Assembly: GCA_914767715.1 (NCBI GenBank)
Contig: OU612065.1
Span: 10,478,001 to 10,542,000, forward strand
Direction: 5' to 3'
Source of the DNA: Membranipora membranacea
Taxonomy: Eukaryota > Bryozoa > Gymnolaemata > Cheilostomatida > Membraniporidae
DNA: 64,000 nt
In this document: piece by piece, positions 45,101-56,900 of the stretch
How positions within the stretch are numbered: position 1 is the stretch's first letter
Layout of the letters: every line of letters starts with the position of its first letter
Translations under genes and position numbers: made by a program
The notes under the pieces: model-generated
Told to the model about the DNA's origin: nothing
Database searches by the model: none
The model's input: only the letters and a program-made list of their open reading frames with translations

Positions 45101-48100
45101 GAACAGTTGAAAGGAGTCATGACCAAGTCCAGTCCAGTAGCGCACTCATAATGTTCACTCAGTGTGAAAATGCTGTCATTTTAGACCAAGTTCAAACTTC
45201 CATGCAAACAACTCTGACAAAGCCCTTTGTTCTGTGTAACATGCTTTATATTTTGCACTCCCTCACAACAATTTAGTTTTGAGTTCATTACTATAGCACT
45301 ACAGAAGTTCCCCTCATCCTCTCTGCAGTGAGATGAAATGATGACATAGATTCCTTCGACACATCTGACAAAAACCAGGTGATATCTGGCTAGACGGGTT
45401 CAATCCCTTCGTGTAGATGACACTTGACTCTCTGCCAAATGACTGCACCACAACAGCATAAACAGAAAGGGAAAAAAACTAGATAGGCTCATTAGATAAA
45501 ATTTAGAATATTTGGTCTTTAATTACAATGAAAGCCTAGTAAAATAAATACTGAAGTTCATAGCACCATGCCAGAAAATCCTTTTGAGGCTGACACTTTC
45601 TTAGATATAAAAAATAAACTCAGACGTTAAATTTAGGCTATCCCTAGTCGAAATGAGTCGGTATAATTTGGAACTGTCCCATCTGGCAGCAACATAGAAC
45701 AACTCCTTCTTTATTATGACATCACCACCGCTCATATCCCGACCATGTGTTGTCAGGGAAGCTTGAATAGCATGTTTTATAGTAGTAGTAAATATATAAA
45801 TATATATATGTGTGTTTTACAGGTCAACCTGATTATTATCCGCCCCACAGCGCAGGCCATAGTGTCACTCACATTCGGATATTATATACTAAAGCCTATA
45901 TTCCCAGACTGTGAACCTCCGGAGACTTCTGTTACTCTACTGGCTGCTATATGTATAGGTATGTCTGTAGGGTTATCCAGTATCAATAGCGCTTGGTAGT
46001 CTCATTTTACACATTTTAAATGTCAAAATCAAAACTACTAGGGTTTGGCTGTAGCCACTCTGCACAATGAATTATTTTGTTGCTGATACCAGATGCAACT
46101 TGCAAACTATATCAAGCCATCACTGCCGTCAATGACTAATATTTAAGTATATATTTGCAGTCTTCCAATATTAAAATTTATTTTTGGACATGATATATTT
46201 CAACTTCGAAGTGGAACTTTATTCTGCAAGGGAACATCGCTCAGTTTTCAAAATTCTACCATCATAAACACACATATATCCCAACTGCCGAGATAAGGTA
46301 GAAATAAATATGTAGATATGAATACACTGTCACTTGTGACACGTATGGATCTTTTTAAAGTAACACTTAGGGTCAGAATAATCCTCACAATAAAGCGCAA
46401 ATAACTTGTGTTAAAAAAGGCTATTTTTGCGCATCCTGAAATAAAAGCCTTCACTTCCAAGATAGATTAGTTATTGATCAAATTGAGTTGCGGTGTACCA
46501 ATGAAATAACATATGGTGGGAAAACTTCTATTTCGTACCCATGAATCATAGAAAAGGTGTAGAATATTAAAACTGAGTCACTACTGCACAAAAGACTAGC
46601 TTCGCGAGCCAAAGGAAATCTTCTTGCCAGCTTGATTTCACCAATGTGAGTCAGGCGGCTCAGACAAGATTGATGTTGACTCCATTATTTATCTCTATTT
46701 GTAGTGACACTGACAGCCATTAATGTTCTCAGTGTGAAGGTGGCGTCCAGCGTACAGACACTGTTCACCATCGCCAAGCTGTTCGCTCTGGTGCTCATCA
46801 TTATCACCGGAATAGTCCTCATGTGTATGGGTATGTATCACTAGTAGGAGTTCAGCAGTAGAGTTAACAGTTTACACCTTAGTGTTGATTGGTAATAATC
46901 GACCCACACAGTTGTTGGTAGATATTTGATGACAGCATTCGACATTCATGCAAGCTTGAGAGTGTTCCTCTAAGCCAGCAAGGATGACTTAGTGTGTGTT
47001 ATAAAGCAAATTATGCTTGTTGGCCATGGCTATAATTGTTGTCCGCAATTTGACAGTAGCCGGGTTTTAACAGAGACTGAATAACTACATGAGTTGCAAC
47101 AGCTAAATCCTCCCCTACGTAAGCCCCAGTCTTATGGGATAATATGTCACACTATAGTCAATTTGATTATAAGAAAAGGGGTGAATAAATTGCTCTTGTA
47201 TCATGTCATGTAATCCAGCGCTATCTGTCCATCCGCTGTCAAATTAACCAATTTATAAAGAAAATGAAAACCTGTTGCATGCTCAAGTTCGCATTGTTAG
47301 ACGACTCTATGTTATGAAAGTGTAGATGTCTGGAAATTTCTACTCATAAGATGTACTAGATTAATTCAGAAATTATGGCCAGTGGTCAACTTTAAAATCA
47401 CAACTAATAAGAATATGAAATGTTCCATTCCTGAAATCTATTCACTATGGTTCCATGCTTCGATTTTATGGTTCACTCCAATTTCGAATGGTTAGAATCC
47501 AGTGGATTCTAACCATTCCCATGATGGGAAAAACATGAAAAGAATCTGCCGTGGCCGGGACTTGAACCCTGGCCTCCCGCATGTAATCCATTTGAAGGTA
47601 TTGTGTGCAAGCGCGCTAACCAATTAGGAAATGGGTGGAATAAACACGGTATGGTTATTCGGTATGGTTATTCGCGTCCAAAAAGTCATTCGTCACAATT
47701 GGAATTTGATTTTAATGCTATTTCCATGGGGCGATTACTCCCGAAATCCTTACAAAATCGAACCTTGGGAACATAGTGATTATCCTCATACCCTATGTTA
47801 CAGGTAATGTGGGTAACTTCCAGAACCCATTTGAGGGCTCGATAACTGATGTGAAAGGCATCTCACTATCCATATACTCAGCTCTCTTCTCTTACGCTGG
47901 CTGGTGAGTATATCGGCCCCTCACCTTGACTCAGACACACTTGAAGATAACTTGTTGAATATATTTGCTACCAAATTACGTTGAGAACCAGTTTTGAGCA
48001 GACATCATATAAACAACATCCTGTCTAGCTACTTGTATTCATTAACTGATAACTAATAAAAGTTGTAAATAATTATGATGATGTACACGAGTGCAGATGT

Positions 48101-50995
48101 GTATTACTGATGGGTTGTGTTGACAGTCTTACACCTGTATTACATGCAACGTTTTTATTTTATAGGAACTTTTTAAACTTTGTGACGGAAGAAATAAAGG
48201 ATCCTTACAAGACATTGCCAAGAGCCATCTACATTTCCCTACCCATTGTAACGATTGTGTATGTATTGTCCAATGCTGCCTACTTTACTAAGATGGATGT
48301 GTCGGAAATTCTGGCGTCACCGGCTGTTGCTGTTGTAAGTACTTGCTTGACTGTTTCATATTTATTCAAGTGGCCCCCATCTGCTACTCATTCAAAGTAA
48401 AAGGGATGAGATTTCTCTGTACTTAAAGAGTTCATGAAGAAGTTTAGAAATAGGTATTCTGTTTATCACTATTAGAAATGTTTCATCTTTTTGTTACTGA
48501 CAAGAAATTTAGAGATATTTTCGTCAAAATACTGTCAATCCGGTGACTTTATTGGCCTCCATATGGCTAATACCTATGTTTTATACTGACATACATATAC
48601 AGGGTAATATATAGGGAAATACTCACTGAAGGGGCGTATAAGAAAGCAGTCTCTGATCTATACACATTCTTGTTGTTCAAGGCATGAATTAATTGCGAGC
48701 ATATTTACACAACATGTTCTTATACAAAGAAAAAAAAAGAATTACTGATGTGACAACTACTCCTAACTCGGTGCGGATTATCTTTGTTCCACCCTCTCTG
48801 GTTCCACAATGATGTTACGTTTTGTTATTCTAAATTTTAATATCTGAACAATCACAAAGAACCTTGGTTTTTTAACTTTCAGGGCTTTGGTGACAAGGTT
48901 TATGGCGTTATGGCATGGATTATACCACTATTCGTGGCCCTCTCTTGCTTTGGAGGTGTAAATGGGCTTCTCTTCACCTCTGGCAGGTATGTATATGTCT
49001 TTTCCAGTCTACTTAGCATAAATGTAATAACCTTATCTAATGAACTAAGGTGTTAACTTCTCGATAGCAAAGTTAACAGCTGTTGCAAAGCCAAAATTCC
49101 ACCGCAGAACCAAGAAGTTCTTGCTAACTACAGAGTGAAAGACAGCCAATGTTAACTCTGTGGGAAAGAGATAGACGATCTCATAAATATGGCATGCTTA
49201 CCATGAAAAAAAACATACATAAGACCAAGCTCAAAGTTGTCCTATTCTTTCAAGAAAGCAAGTATTATCAATTCGATAAATGAACAATTTGGCCTTAACC
49301 TTTTTACCGGTTTTCCAAGTTTTCCCATTTTCTTTTTTTTTCTTTATCAGGATTGGTATTTTGTGGTAATTGCTAATATTTTTAGTCATACAAATGAAAG
49401 AAATACATGACACGTTATGCTGAATTCCTACATAAATGTTTCATAAGCTAAAAACTATTCTGGATTCCTTTACAGATTATTCTTTGTTGGAGCTAGGGAG
49501 GGACAGCTTCCTGTTATAATGGGAATGATCCACTCCAAGCGTCACACCCCTATGCCTGCACTTCTCTTTACTGTAAGTAGAAAATTGAAGGCATCAAATT
49601 TGTGATGTTTGATTTAATTGAGGTGTTTCAGGAAGCTGTTTTAGGTCTTATGAAGTGCTTTTCAAGTAGTGCTTTTCCAGTTGGATATATCCTTCCCATA
49701 ACTATAATTCTCACTATGTGTAGATGTATGGGATGTTTGAACTGCCCAGCAGCAGTAATATTTGTTCACTGACCTCACACGATAAAGTGCTCCTCACCTA
49801 GCATTATTCACACTCTCATTAATTGTGGTGCAGAAAGCTACTCAAATGTTCTCAAACTTTGCCTGTGATAATTTATATTCTCAAGGTTTACACAATGTGT
49901 ATGTCGCTTACATTCTGGTCTATGAAAATCTGTCCATTATGTTCCAGGGTGGTCTCTCACTGGTGATGCTGGCTTCAAATGACATATTTGCACTGATCAA
50001 CTACATGAGCTTTGTCCAGTGGCTGTCAGTGGGTGCTTCTATTGGTGCCCTTATTTATCTCAGATGGAAGATGCCTGATCTTCACCGGCCTATCAGGGTA
50101 TGTGCTATATCAAATCACTATTTACTCAATCATACTACTTTCTTTGTTTTACCCCAAAACCTCAAATGCTTCCAGACATTAGGGAATTCAAAAGCATGTG
50201 ATTTGAAAGACATATCATCAGTAGGGGGTCAGGGCCATAACGTCAACAAACCCACACAGTTTTTTTTTAAATATGCAATGATGAGTGCCAAATTCCACAT
50301 GACTTTAGTTATGCTACCTGTTTCTACCAAATTGAAATCTTTTGTTTCGCTCAATCTGCCTAGTCTCATGTTATCTTTAGTCCAAGTGGAAACTGTGTCA
50401 GAGCAATCTTATAATGATTAGATAATAAGTCAATCTCATTAATTACTCTGATTAACAGGCAATCTAAATTTTTTGATTTATTTGGTTTGGCTGATATGAA
50501 GCATTGTGTGAACTATTCTTGGCAAAGAGGTGAAACCACATATTTGAATTTGAGAATTTTGGGCGTCGAGACACTCCTACGATATTAGACAGCCCAGAAG
50601 CTGAATCTCCTTTTTTTGATACTTATCATTAGAAACCATATTTCTATTATAACAATTTCTCATAGAATTGTTGCCCTATAATATTTCAGTTTGAGATATT
50701 GTTCATGTTGAGGATTCCTATCATTCTATTTTTGTAGTTCAATATTGCCATTCCGATTGTGTTCGGTCTCGCTTGTGTCTTCCTGCTGGTAGCTTCACTG
50801 TTCGCAGCACCCAGAGACACCGGTATGGGTTGTCTCATCACGTTAACTGGAATCCCTGTATACCTGATCGGAGTAGCATGGAAAAATAAACCGAAAGCAT
50901 TCAATAGACTAATGGGTAAGATCATAAAAGCTACAAAAGCTTATACTACAAAAGCCTATCAATCCTCAAGTTCTCCGCAGTCACAGGCTGTGTAA
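42133..50995 (+). CDS. LAT-type amino-acid transporter light chain (SLC7 family)
   Basis: Ten phase-consistent exons (42133-42357, 43220-43378, 45823-45958, 46705-46830, 47804-47903, 48166-48334, 48883-48986, 49476-49572, 49948-50097, 50738-50995) encode 507 residues, the usual LAT length. TM1 carries the substrate motif [14 protein letters not shown]3 has [19 protein letters not shown]. The loop after TM3 has FPDCEPPE, whose cysteine matches the one that disulfide-bonds the SLC3 heavy chain (4F2hc). TM6 has [19 protein letters not shown], and further on come [12 protein letters not shown] and [15 protein letters not shown]. The family exchanges neutral or cationic amino acids at the plasma membrane as a heteromer. 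The exact substrate class cannot be read from sequence. The stop TAA (993-995 of the 50-kb block) overlaps a consensus donor, see findings. Confidence 0.93.
44251..44263 (+). repeat. G homopolymer tract
   Basis: Thirteen consecutive G bases in the large second intron of the transporter gene. The same kind of tract occurs in the 28.3 kb foldback, but no arm match was seen here. Confidence 0.7.
47486..47518. repeat. Perfect 16-base-arm palindrome
   Basis: GAATGGTTAGAATCCA (47486-47501) and TGGATTCTAACCATTC (47503-47518) are exact complements around one base. The palindrome abuts the 3' side of a tRNA-derived SINE in a transporter intron. Confidence 0.85.
47520..47640 (-). repeat. tRNA-derived SINE
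   Basis: On the minus strand AATTGGTTAGCGCGCTTGC (A-box region) is followed by GCGGGAGGCCAGGGTTCAAG and TCCCGGCC, a B box in a well-formed T arm. The 5' and 3' ends do not form an acceptor stem, so this is a SINE head and not a functional tRNA gene. It lies in the intron between transporter exons 4 and 5. Confidence 0.65.
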
Positions 50996-52058
50996 GTTTC
51001 ATTTATGTGGAAACATTAAAAGGAATAACTTATAATACTGTTTTGTCTAATTTGTAGTTCGGTGGACTCTTATCGGACAGAAGGCCATGGGAGTGGCTGC
51101 ACAAACAAAGTCTGCCTGAGCAAACAGATCCCGTCTTTGTAAATTTTGAAGAGAATTCTCATATTATTTCCAATCGTTATTGATAAGCAGAGCTGTGATC
51201 TAATCAGCATAATCAGTTGGACAGATGACTTCATACGAATCATTGCAACATCAAAAATCTTCTTTGCCTGGTCTTCTCACTTAGCAGTCCTTAAAACACT
51301 GTTACCTTACATGAGTTACCCAATGGTTTCACCTCAGTTGTGATATCATAGAGTTAGTTATACAGACAGCTATGATGGCCAGTAACAATAGCTTCTTTGC
51401 ATCGGACCTCAGAGTTGTCCCTTTATTAAAAATGGACTGACAACTCACAATACAACATCAATCCACGCATGATACGACATCATTATGCATATATCTGAAA
51501 ACCAAATGAGGAGACATTTTCCTAAAACTTAATTTTCCTATCTACCACTGCCTTTGTTGTTTTTAGCTTACCCATGTGATTACGTAATAATTCTGTCTGT
51601 ATGGTTTTATGGGACCCTATTTTTTTTCTTACCTTTGAGGCAATTGTTGTTGGTGAATTTTATCAGCAAATAATCACTACCTCTTCAAATCCCTTTGCTT
51701 ATAGTTTTACATAAATATTTCCACTTAGGCAACACATTATTATTATTCCGTTAACATGCCATTGAGTTCTTGCCAGTGAACTGCTTCACTGATATTTTTT
51801 CTCAACATCATTGTAAATGGTAGAACGCTATTGTTTATATATGTTGAACCCTGACTCTGTTATATCGTATTCCGATGACTTAGGTTTTAAATCAAGAATA
51901 TCAATTATGGGAAACACTCATAATTTTAACTTTTTATACAACTTTGTTGTTTGTTAAAAACAATATTTTGCATTTATATCAGAGTGTTATAAAGGTTTGA
52001 ATTTAAGTGTTTGTTGGTTTTCGTATTACTTACTACTTTACAGTACTGTACAGTTTGC

Positions 52059-52064
52059 AATAAA
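52059..52064 (+). promoter_or_regulatory. Candidate polyadenylation signal of transporter gene
   Basis: AATAAA lies about 1.06 kb after the stop codon and upstream of the troponin I 5' region. It implies a long 3' UTR; use is inferred. Confidence 0.4.
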
Positions 52065-52599
52065 TACAACCAATTAAACAAGGAACATGCTCAATAGTAA
52101 AACTGTTGCACTTGAGAAACCTGCATGACACAGCATCGATTAGCTTGAACAGCTCTCAACAACTCTTGCGTTGGTCATGTGTACTGCTCTTTAGTTTCTG
52201 CCTGTTTTTTTTTACTTTTTAGTTGTTATCAATCATCATCACAGGAGCTTAAATCAATACAGATAGATAATAGGACTCCTGAATGACATTGGATCAGATT
52301 GGAATATATGATGCGACCCCTTCACTTGTCGGTTTTGTGGCGAAATGTCCTTACCACAATTAGTCTGAGCCCCTCCCAGACTCTTGCTCCCGCCCGACGG
52401 TCCCCACCTGACGGCCCCCACAGTATATCCAAATTGAAAGGTCAGAACAGCATTCTGAAATGTGAGTCGTCTTCTCTCAGCTTCATAGCTAGGCAACTCC
52501 CTCTATAGAACAGGTCACATGACTAAGGTCAAAGTGCAAGGGTATTGCAGAACACTCAGCTATTAACTACATGTATGTGTGTTGGGAAGTGATCAAAGC

Positions 52600-52677
52600 T
52601 TAGACAGTAAGAGGCACAGAATTCTAAGAGGAGGTGATTTGTTGGAGTGGATTCGAAGTTGAACAATTTATTTACAG
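52600..52677 (+). other. Possible 5' non-coding exon of troponin I (3' part)
   Basis: A consensus donor (TTTACAG/GTAAGT) occurs at 52677/52678. Upstream of the troponin I ATG (53971) an acceptor-like ATGTTATAG ends near 53940. A non-coding first exon is common in troponin genes. The 5' edge and promoter could not be defined. Confidence 0.35.
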
Positions 52678-53970
52678 GTAAGTTTCTATTTTGTTGCGCT
52701 TCATTTGTTGATAATTCAGTTTTTAGGTTGAGCTATTTCTGCTGGGCCTTCGTGGTCTTCATTTGGCAGGCAAAGTTTTCTCCGGTGAGTTAGCGTGGGT
52801 AGGCTTATATGCGTCCTACTCTCCTACATCATGTTAGAATTTTTAGGTAAAGCTAGAGTTGTGATGTCCTTGGTGCATGGTGGGCTTCTTGCATTTACCA
52901 GTGTGAGGTTTTCCAATTGCGAGGTCGTTGGTACTGAGTAAAATCTTATAAGTAATATTGTTAGAAGTATAGCCTACATCATATTGCGCAATCTTGAAAA
53001 TCCCACTGGTCAAAATGGGCAAAATCGTCTATTTAATTCTCCAGTTTTTATTTTAACTTTGCTTGCTTTTATTGCATAAATGAGGGTTCATTATAAATAT
53101 CAAAGGCCAAAAGCTGACAAGCTAAGCTTATTATTGACCTAGTAATTCTATACTTATACAAAGAGTACGACAGCAATGCCTTATAGGGAAAGGAAGGCGT
53201 TAATGTGGGAGGGGCCTAACTCGTCCTACATGCAGTGCACAAGGAATGAAATTTATTTTCATTCATCTCATAATTGTAAGAAGGTTATATGTGTTATAAA
53301 CAATAATGATTATGAGACTATGATGATGTATAGAAGAGTAAGTAATGAGTTTTGACTATAAATATATACGATAGCAATATTTAACAGCTAACCTGGCTGA
53401 CTGCGCCCCCCCTCGACATTAACAACCAAATTATTCGAATGAATTTATGTACTGCTGACTTCACACCGAGATTCACTCACTGCCACATTGTGATAAAGCA
53501 CTTTTGGTTTGTTGTTTATCGTGATTCCTGTGCCTTATAATCTGATGTCTGACGTCATGACGTCTGAGAATTACAGCATACTTCTGCTAGTTAGAATCCT
53601 GTGATTTTAATATAATATATACTTGTATTTTTTTTACAAATTTCTGTATGCCTTAATTATAGTTCAAGCTCCAAACTAGCTTTATCACAGCAACACCTGA
53701 TAATTCAGGTAATTTTTTACCTTCAGCTCAGATCAGTGTTGTCTAATCCTGGTGGTTATATTTGTAGTGTAAGTTTATGTGAGAGGCAAGATTCCAACTT
53801 AACAGAATAATTTTCAAAATGCCTCGCTCACTACTTCGCATAGGACCCATAAATTTGCTGCATTCAAAGCTCTGTAATATTGGTCATCCCTTGAAAACAA
53901 CCTGACACTATTAATGATTACGCCCCCTCTATGTTATAGATTATTTTGAACTAAAAGATAAAAAGTCATC

Positions 53971-56900
53971 ATGAGTTCAGCAGAAGAGAGAAGAGCTGCC
54001 AGGAGAAGAGCCAGAGAGGAGGCAGCTGCCACTGGTGGCGGGTAAGTTTACCTGCAGTGTATGTAACCAGATCCTTGCTGGCTATTCGCTGTCTGGATAG
54101 CCTGATAACATTACCCATACTATGTACAATCTATCATGGATTATTACGGTCGCTACCGCCTGGTAACGACACTCTGATCATCTAGAAGAGGCAGATCAAC
54201 AGGCAATGAGCGAAACAGACGGCATAATTTTACATTACAAAATTCATTTCTCTAATTTATCAGAGAAGAAGGGTAAATATAAGTTTGGCCCCAGGTTTTT
54301 ATCTATGGTGCTCAGCAGACAGCATGAATTTTACCGTATAAAGTTAGAATTTGGCTTATGGTTACTGGCATCTACTTCTAAGTTTGACCCAGCTTTACCA
54401 CTAGCGATTAGTGGCTAGTTTTCGGTGTCTAAAAACCTAAATTTTGTTTTTGGCTGCTTTTTGAGTTTAGAAAAATAATATGTGTCATACTTTATGGCAG
54501 AATTCTACTTGACACAGAAATAAACCTGTAGCTTTTAATATAAGGATATCAAGATAACATGATATACCAGGCGCTTGTTTATAAATCTCGTTAAGCTATC
54601 TGTGGATTAAAAGATGCAAACATTGCGTTTACTTGAATAGCTGCTCTCACTGTATAGCCTCAGCTAGTATACAAATTGCATGATTTTGCAGGCATTGCAT
54701 GAGTGTTTCCCCTTGTTGCCCTATGCAGCTTGCTTGTATCTTTCTTACAGCTAATTACAGAGATAACTAACAACATTCATGCTCAGCTCTAATTTACAAT
54801 GGGCCTAATTTTCTGACTCATGAAAATAGGTGTTTGGGCCTCCAATAGATTAATAAAATGCCGATGTTGTAAACCTTTGTTTTGGCACAATGATATCATT
54901 TGAAAAAAGCCAGGTACATTATTATTTGCGATCAGAATTGCGCTGATACAAATTTAGACCCATCTAGTAGGTCAACCAAACGTTCTATTTAGTTGTCTTT
55001 ACAGAATATTATTTAATTTGACTGTAACTAACACCATCTAACTTATTAATTTAACCAAGGAGTAAACTCCTGGATCTAACAGACATTGTATTGCAAGCAA
55101 GCCTACCCCCATAATCTCTTTTCGTTTGATCAAGTGCCCCTCCACATTTATACATGATACTCCTGCTACTTATAACCTGTTTATTGTCTAACTGTACTGT
55201 CTAACCTTACACTGTCTGATATTCGCCTGTTCTCTGTGAGGCATGTCCTGTTGTTCTTGTTGCATGCAGTGATGATGAGGATGACAGGGCTAAAAAGCGG
55301 GAGGAGAGACGACGGGCACGCATGGCTACTTCTGACGAGACACCGTAGGTTATAAAAGTTCAAGTGAAAACCAAAACTACACACTGAATTTTCTCTTCAG
55401 ATGCATGATGTCTTGTTGTATACTAAGGCTGCCTCGGCAACAGAATGTTTTCCCAGAAGTCTTTGACTTGTGCAAGATTTCACTCTCCTATGGTGTTGAT
55501 TCGTTATGGATAGCAGATCCCTACTAACAACTTTAACTAGATCTTTTTGACTCCAACTAAGCCTAGCTGGTATGGGATATTATAACATAATGTTAATAAT
55601 ATCTCATATATAATATAACTGTTATTGTAGAGAAGAGGACAGCAGGGAGGAGAGAAGGAGAAGACGTAGAGGTGATGAAGCTGATGCTTCTGCCTCAGTC
55701 GAGGAAGATGTAAGATTATATAGCTCAATAACATTACCATTATGATTTTGGTTTGTATCTTCTTGATGGTAGCTCGGCTGTTTGCAGTAATCCAATCGAA
55801 GTTTCCAGTCAGTGCAACTGAACTTGTGTCCCAGATGATCTCCAACTCGGAATATTTATTGTAGACTGACAATGGAATACATATAAATATTTAACACAGA
55901 AATTTTAAATACACAAAATTAAAAAGAAATTAAATCAAATTTCAGACTAGCTCCCGCAGAAGCAGGAGAAGCCGAGAGGAGGAAGTACAGCCAGCTGAAG
56001 ATGATTCCGCCGCCCGTGAAGAGGAGGTATGTCTCATATTCTCCTGTTATTTGTGTCCTAGTGATTATGAGATCTCAGAGGTGTTCGGTGATGATCATCT
56101 CCACCTCGTGTCTGATTGGGATCGGAAATGAATGTAAAGTTAGTAAAGTTGAATCTTTTTTTATTGAGGCCCGACTGTGATCATCCTCAGTGCACTGCAT
56201 GTAAAGTCTGTTATTTGGGTTTGTTTTTAAAGGAGAGGCGTAAGCGAGAACAGGAGGAACAGGAGAGGGCCGAAGCTGAGGAGAGAGCACGACGTGAAGA
56301 AGAGAGGGAAAGAGAGGAAGCAGCCAGACGTGAGGAAGAGGACCGCCAGAGAGAAGAGGACAGAAAACGACAGGAGGAAGAGGTAAGGCCCTGGCTCATT
56401 CCGGCGAAGGTTTCCCGAAATTTGCAGTATGACATCAACCTTACCCCTCGTTGTTTGCCTAGAAAAAATGATTGGAATTCCCAGCATCTCAAACCAAAAA
56501 ATCCCAGCAACCAATCTTACCTATTCCAACATTCCTGAAAACCCCTCCTAAACCCTAAAACCTGCGCAGACTATGAAATGTGGCTATATTACCGATTAAC
56601 CTTTTTGAACCTCAACCGTCACCACTGTAATAAGAACGTATGTCACACCTGTTACCTTGTCTGTCTGTTTGTCAGGAGCGAGCAGCTCGTGAGGCAGCAG
56701 AACAAGCGGCCCGCGAGGAAGCTGAGAAGGTAAGCTATCAATGTTACTTAAATGTGGGGCTTGTATGCCATCTCTATCAATGATGAAGGGATTCCTAATA
56801 CAAAGCTTCACCTATGGTTCTGCTATTGATCAATCTGCATGTGGAAAATTAAACTATCAGTACCAAACTCAATGCATACAAAACAATCAAAATTACCTTC

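Noticed and set aside
45375-45420. GGGTTCAATCCC B-box-like motif
   Set aside because: No A box or stem at the expected distance; it could be a chance match or an old SINE scrap.
47540-47630. Possible functional tRNA gene (minus strand)
   Set aside because: A and B boxes are present, but the ends do not pair as an acceptor stem and the sequence continues into a SINE-like tail.
56211-56514. Two ~95-codon minus-strand ORFs opposite a troponin I exon
   Set aside because: They arise from the repetitive Glu/Arg codons of the sense exon. The peptides are Ser/Leu-rich low complexity and cross a splice donor.
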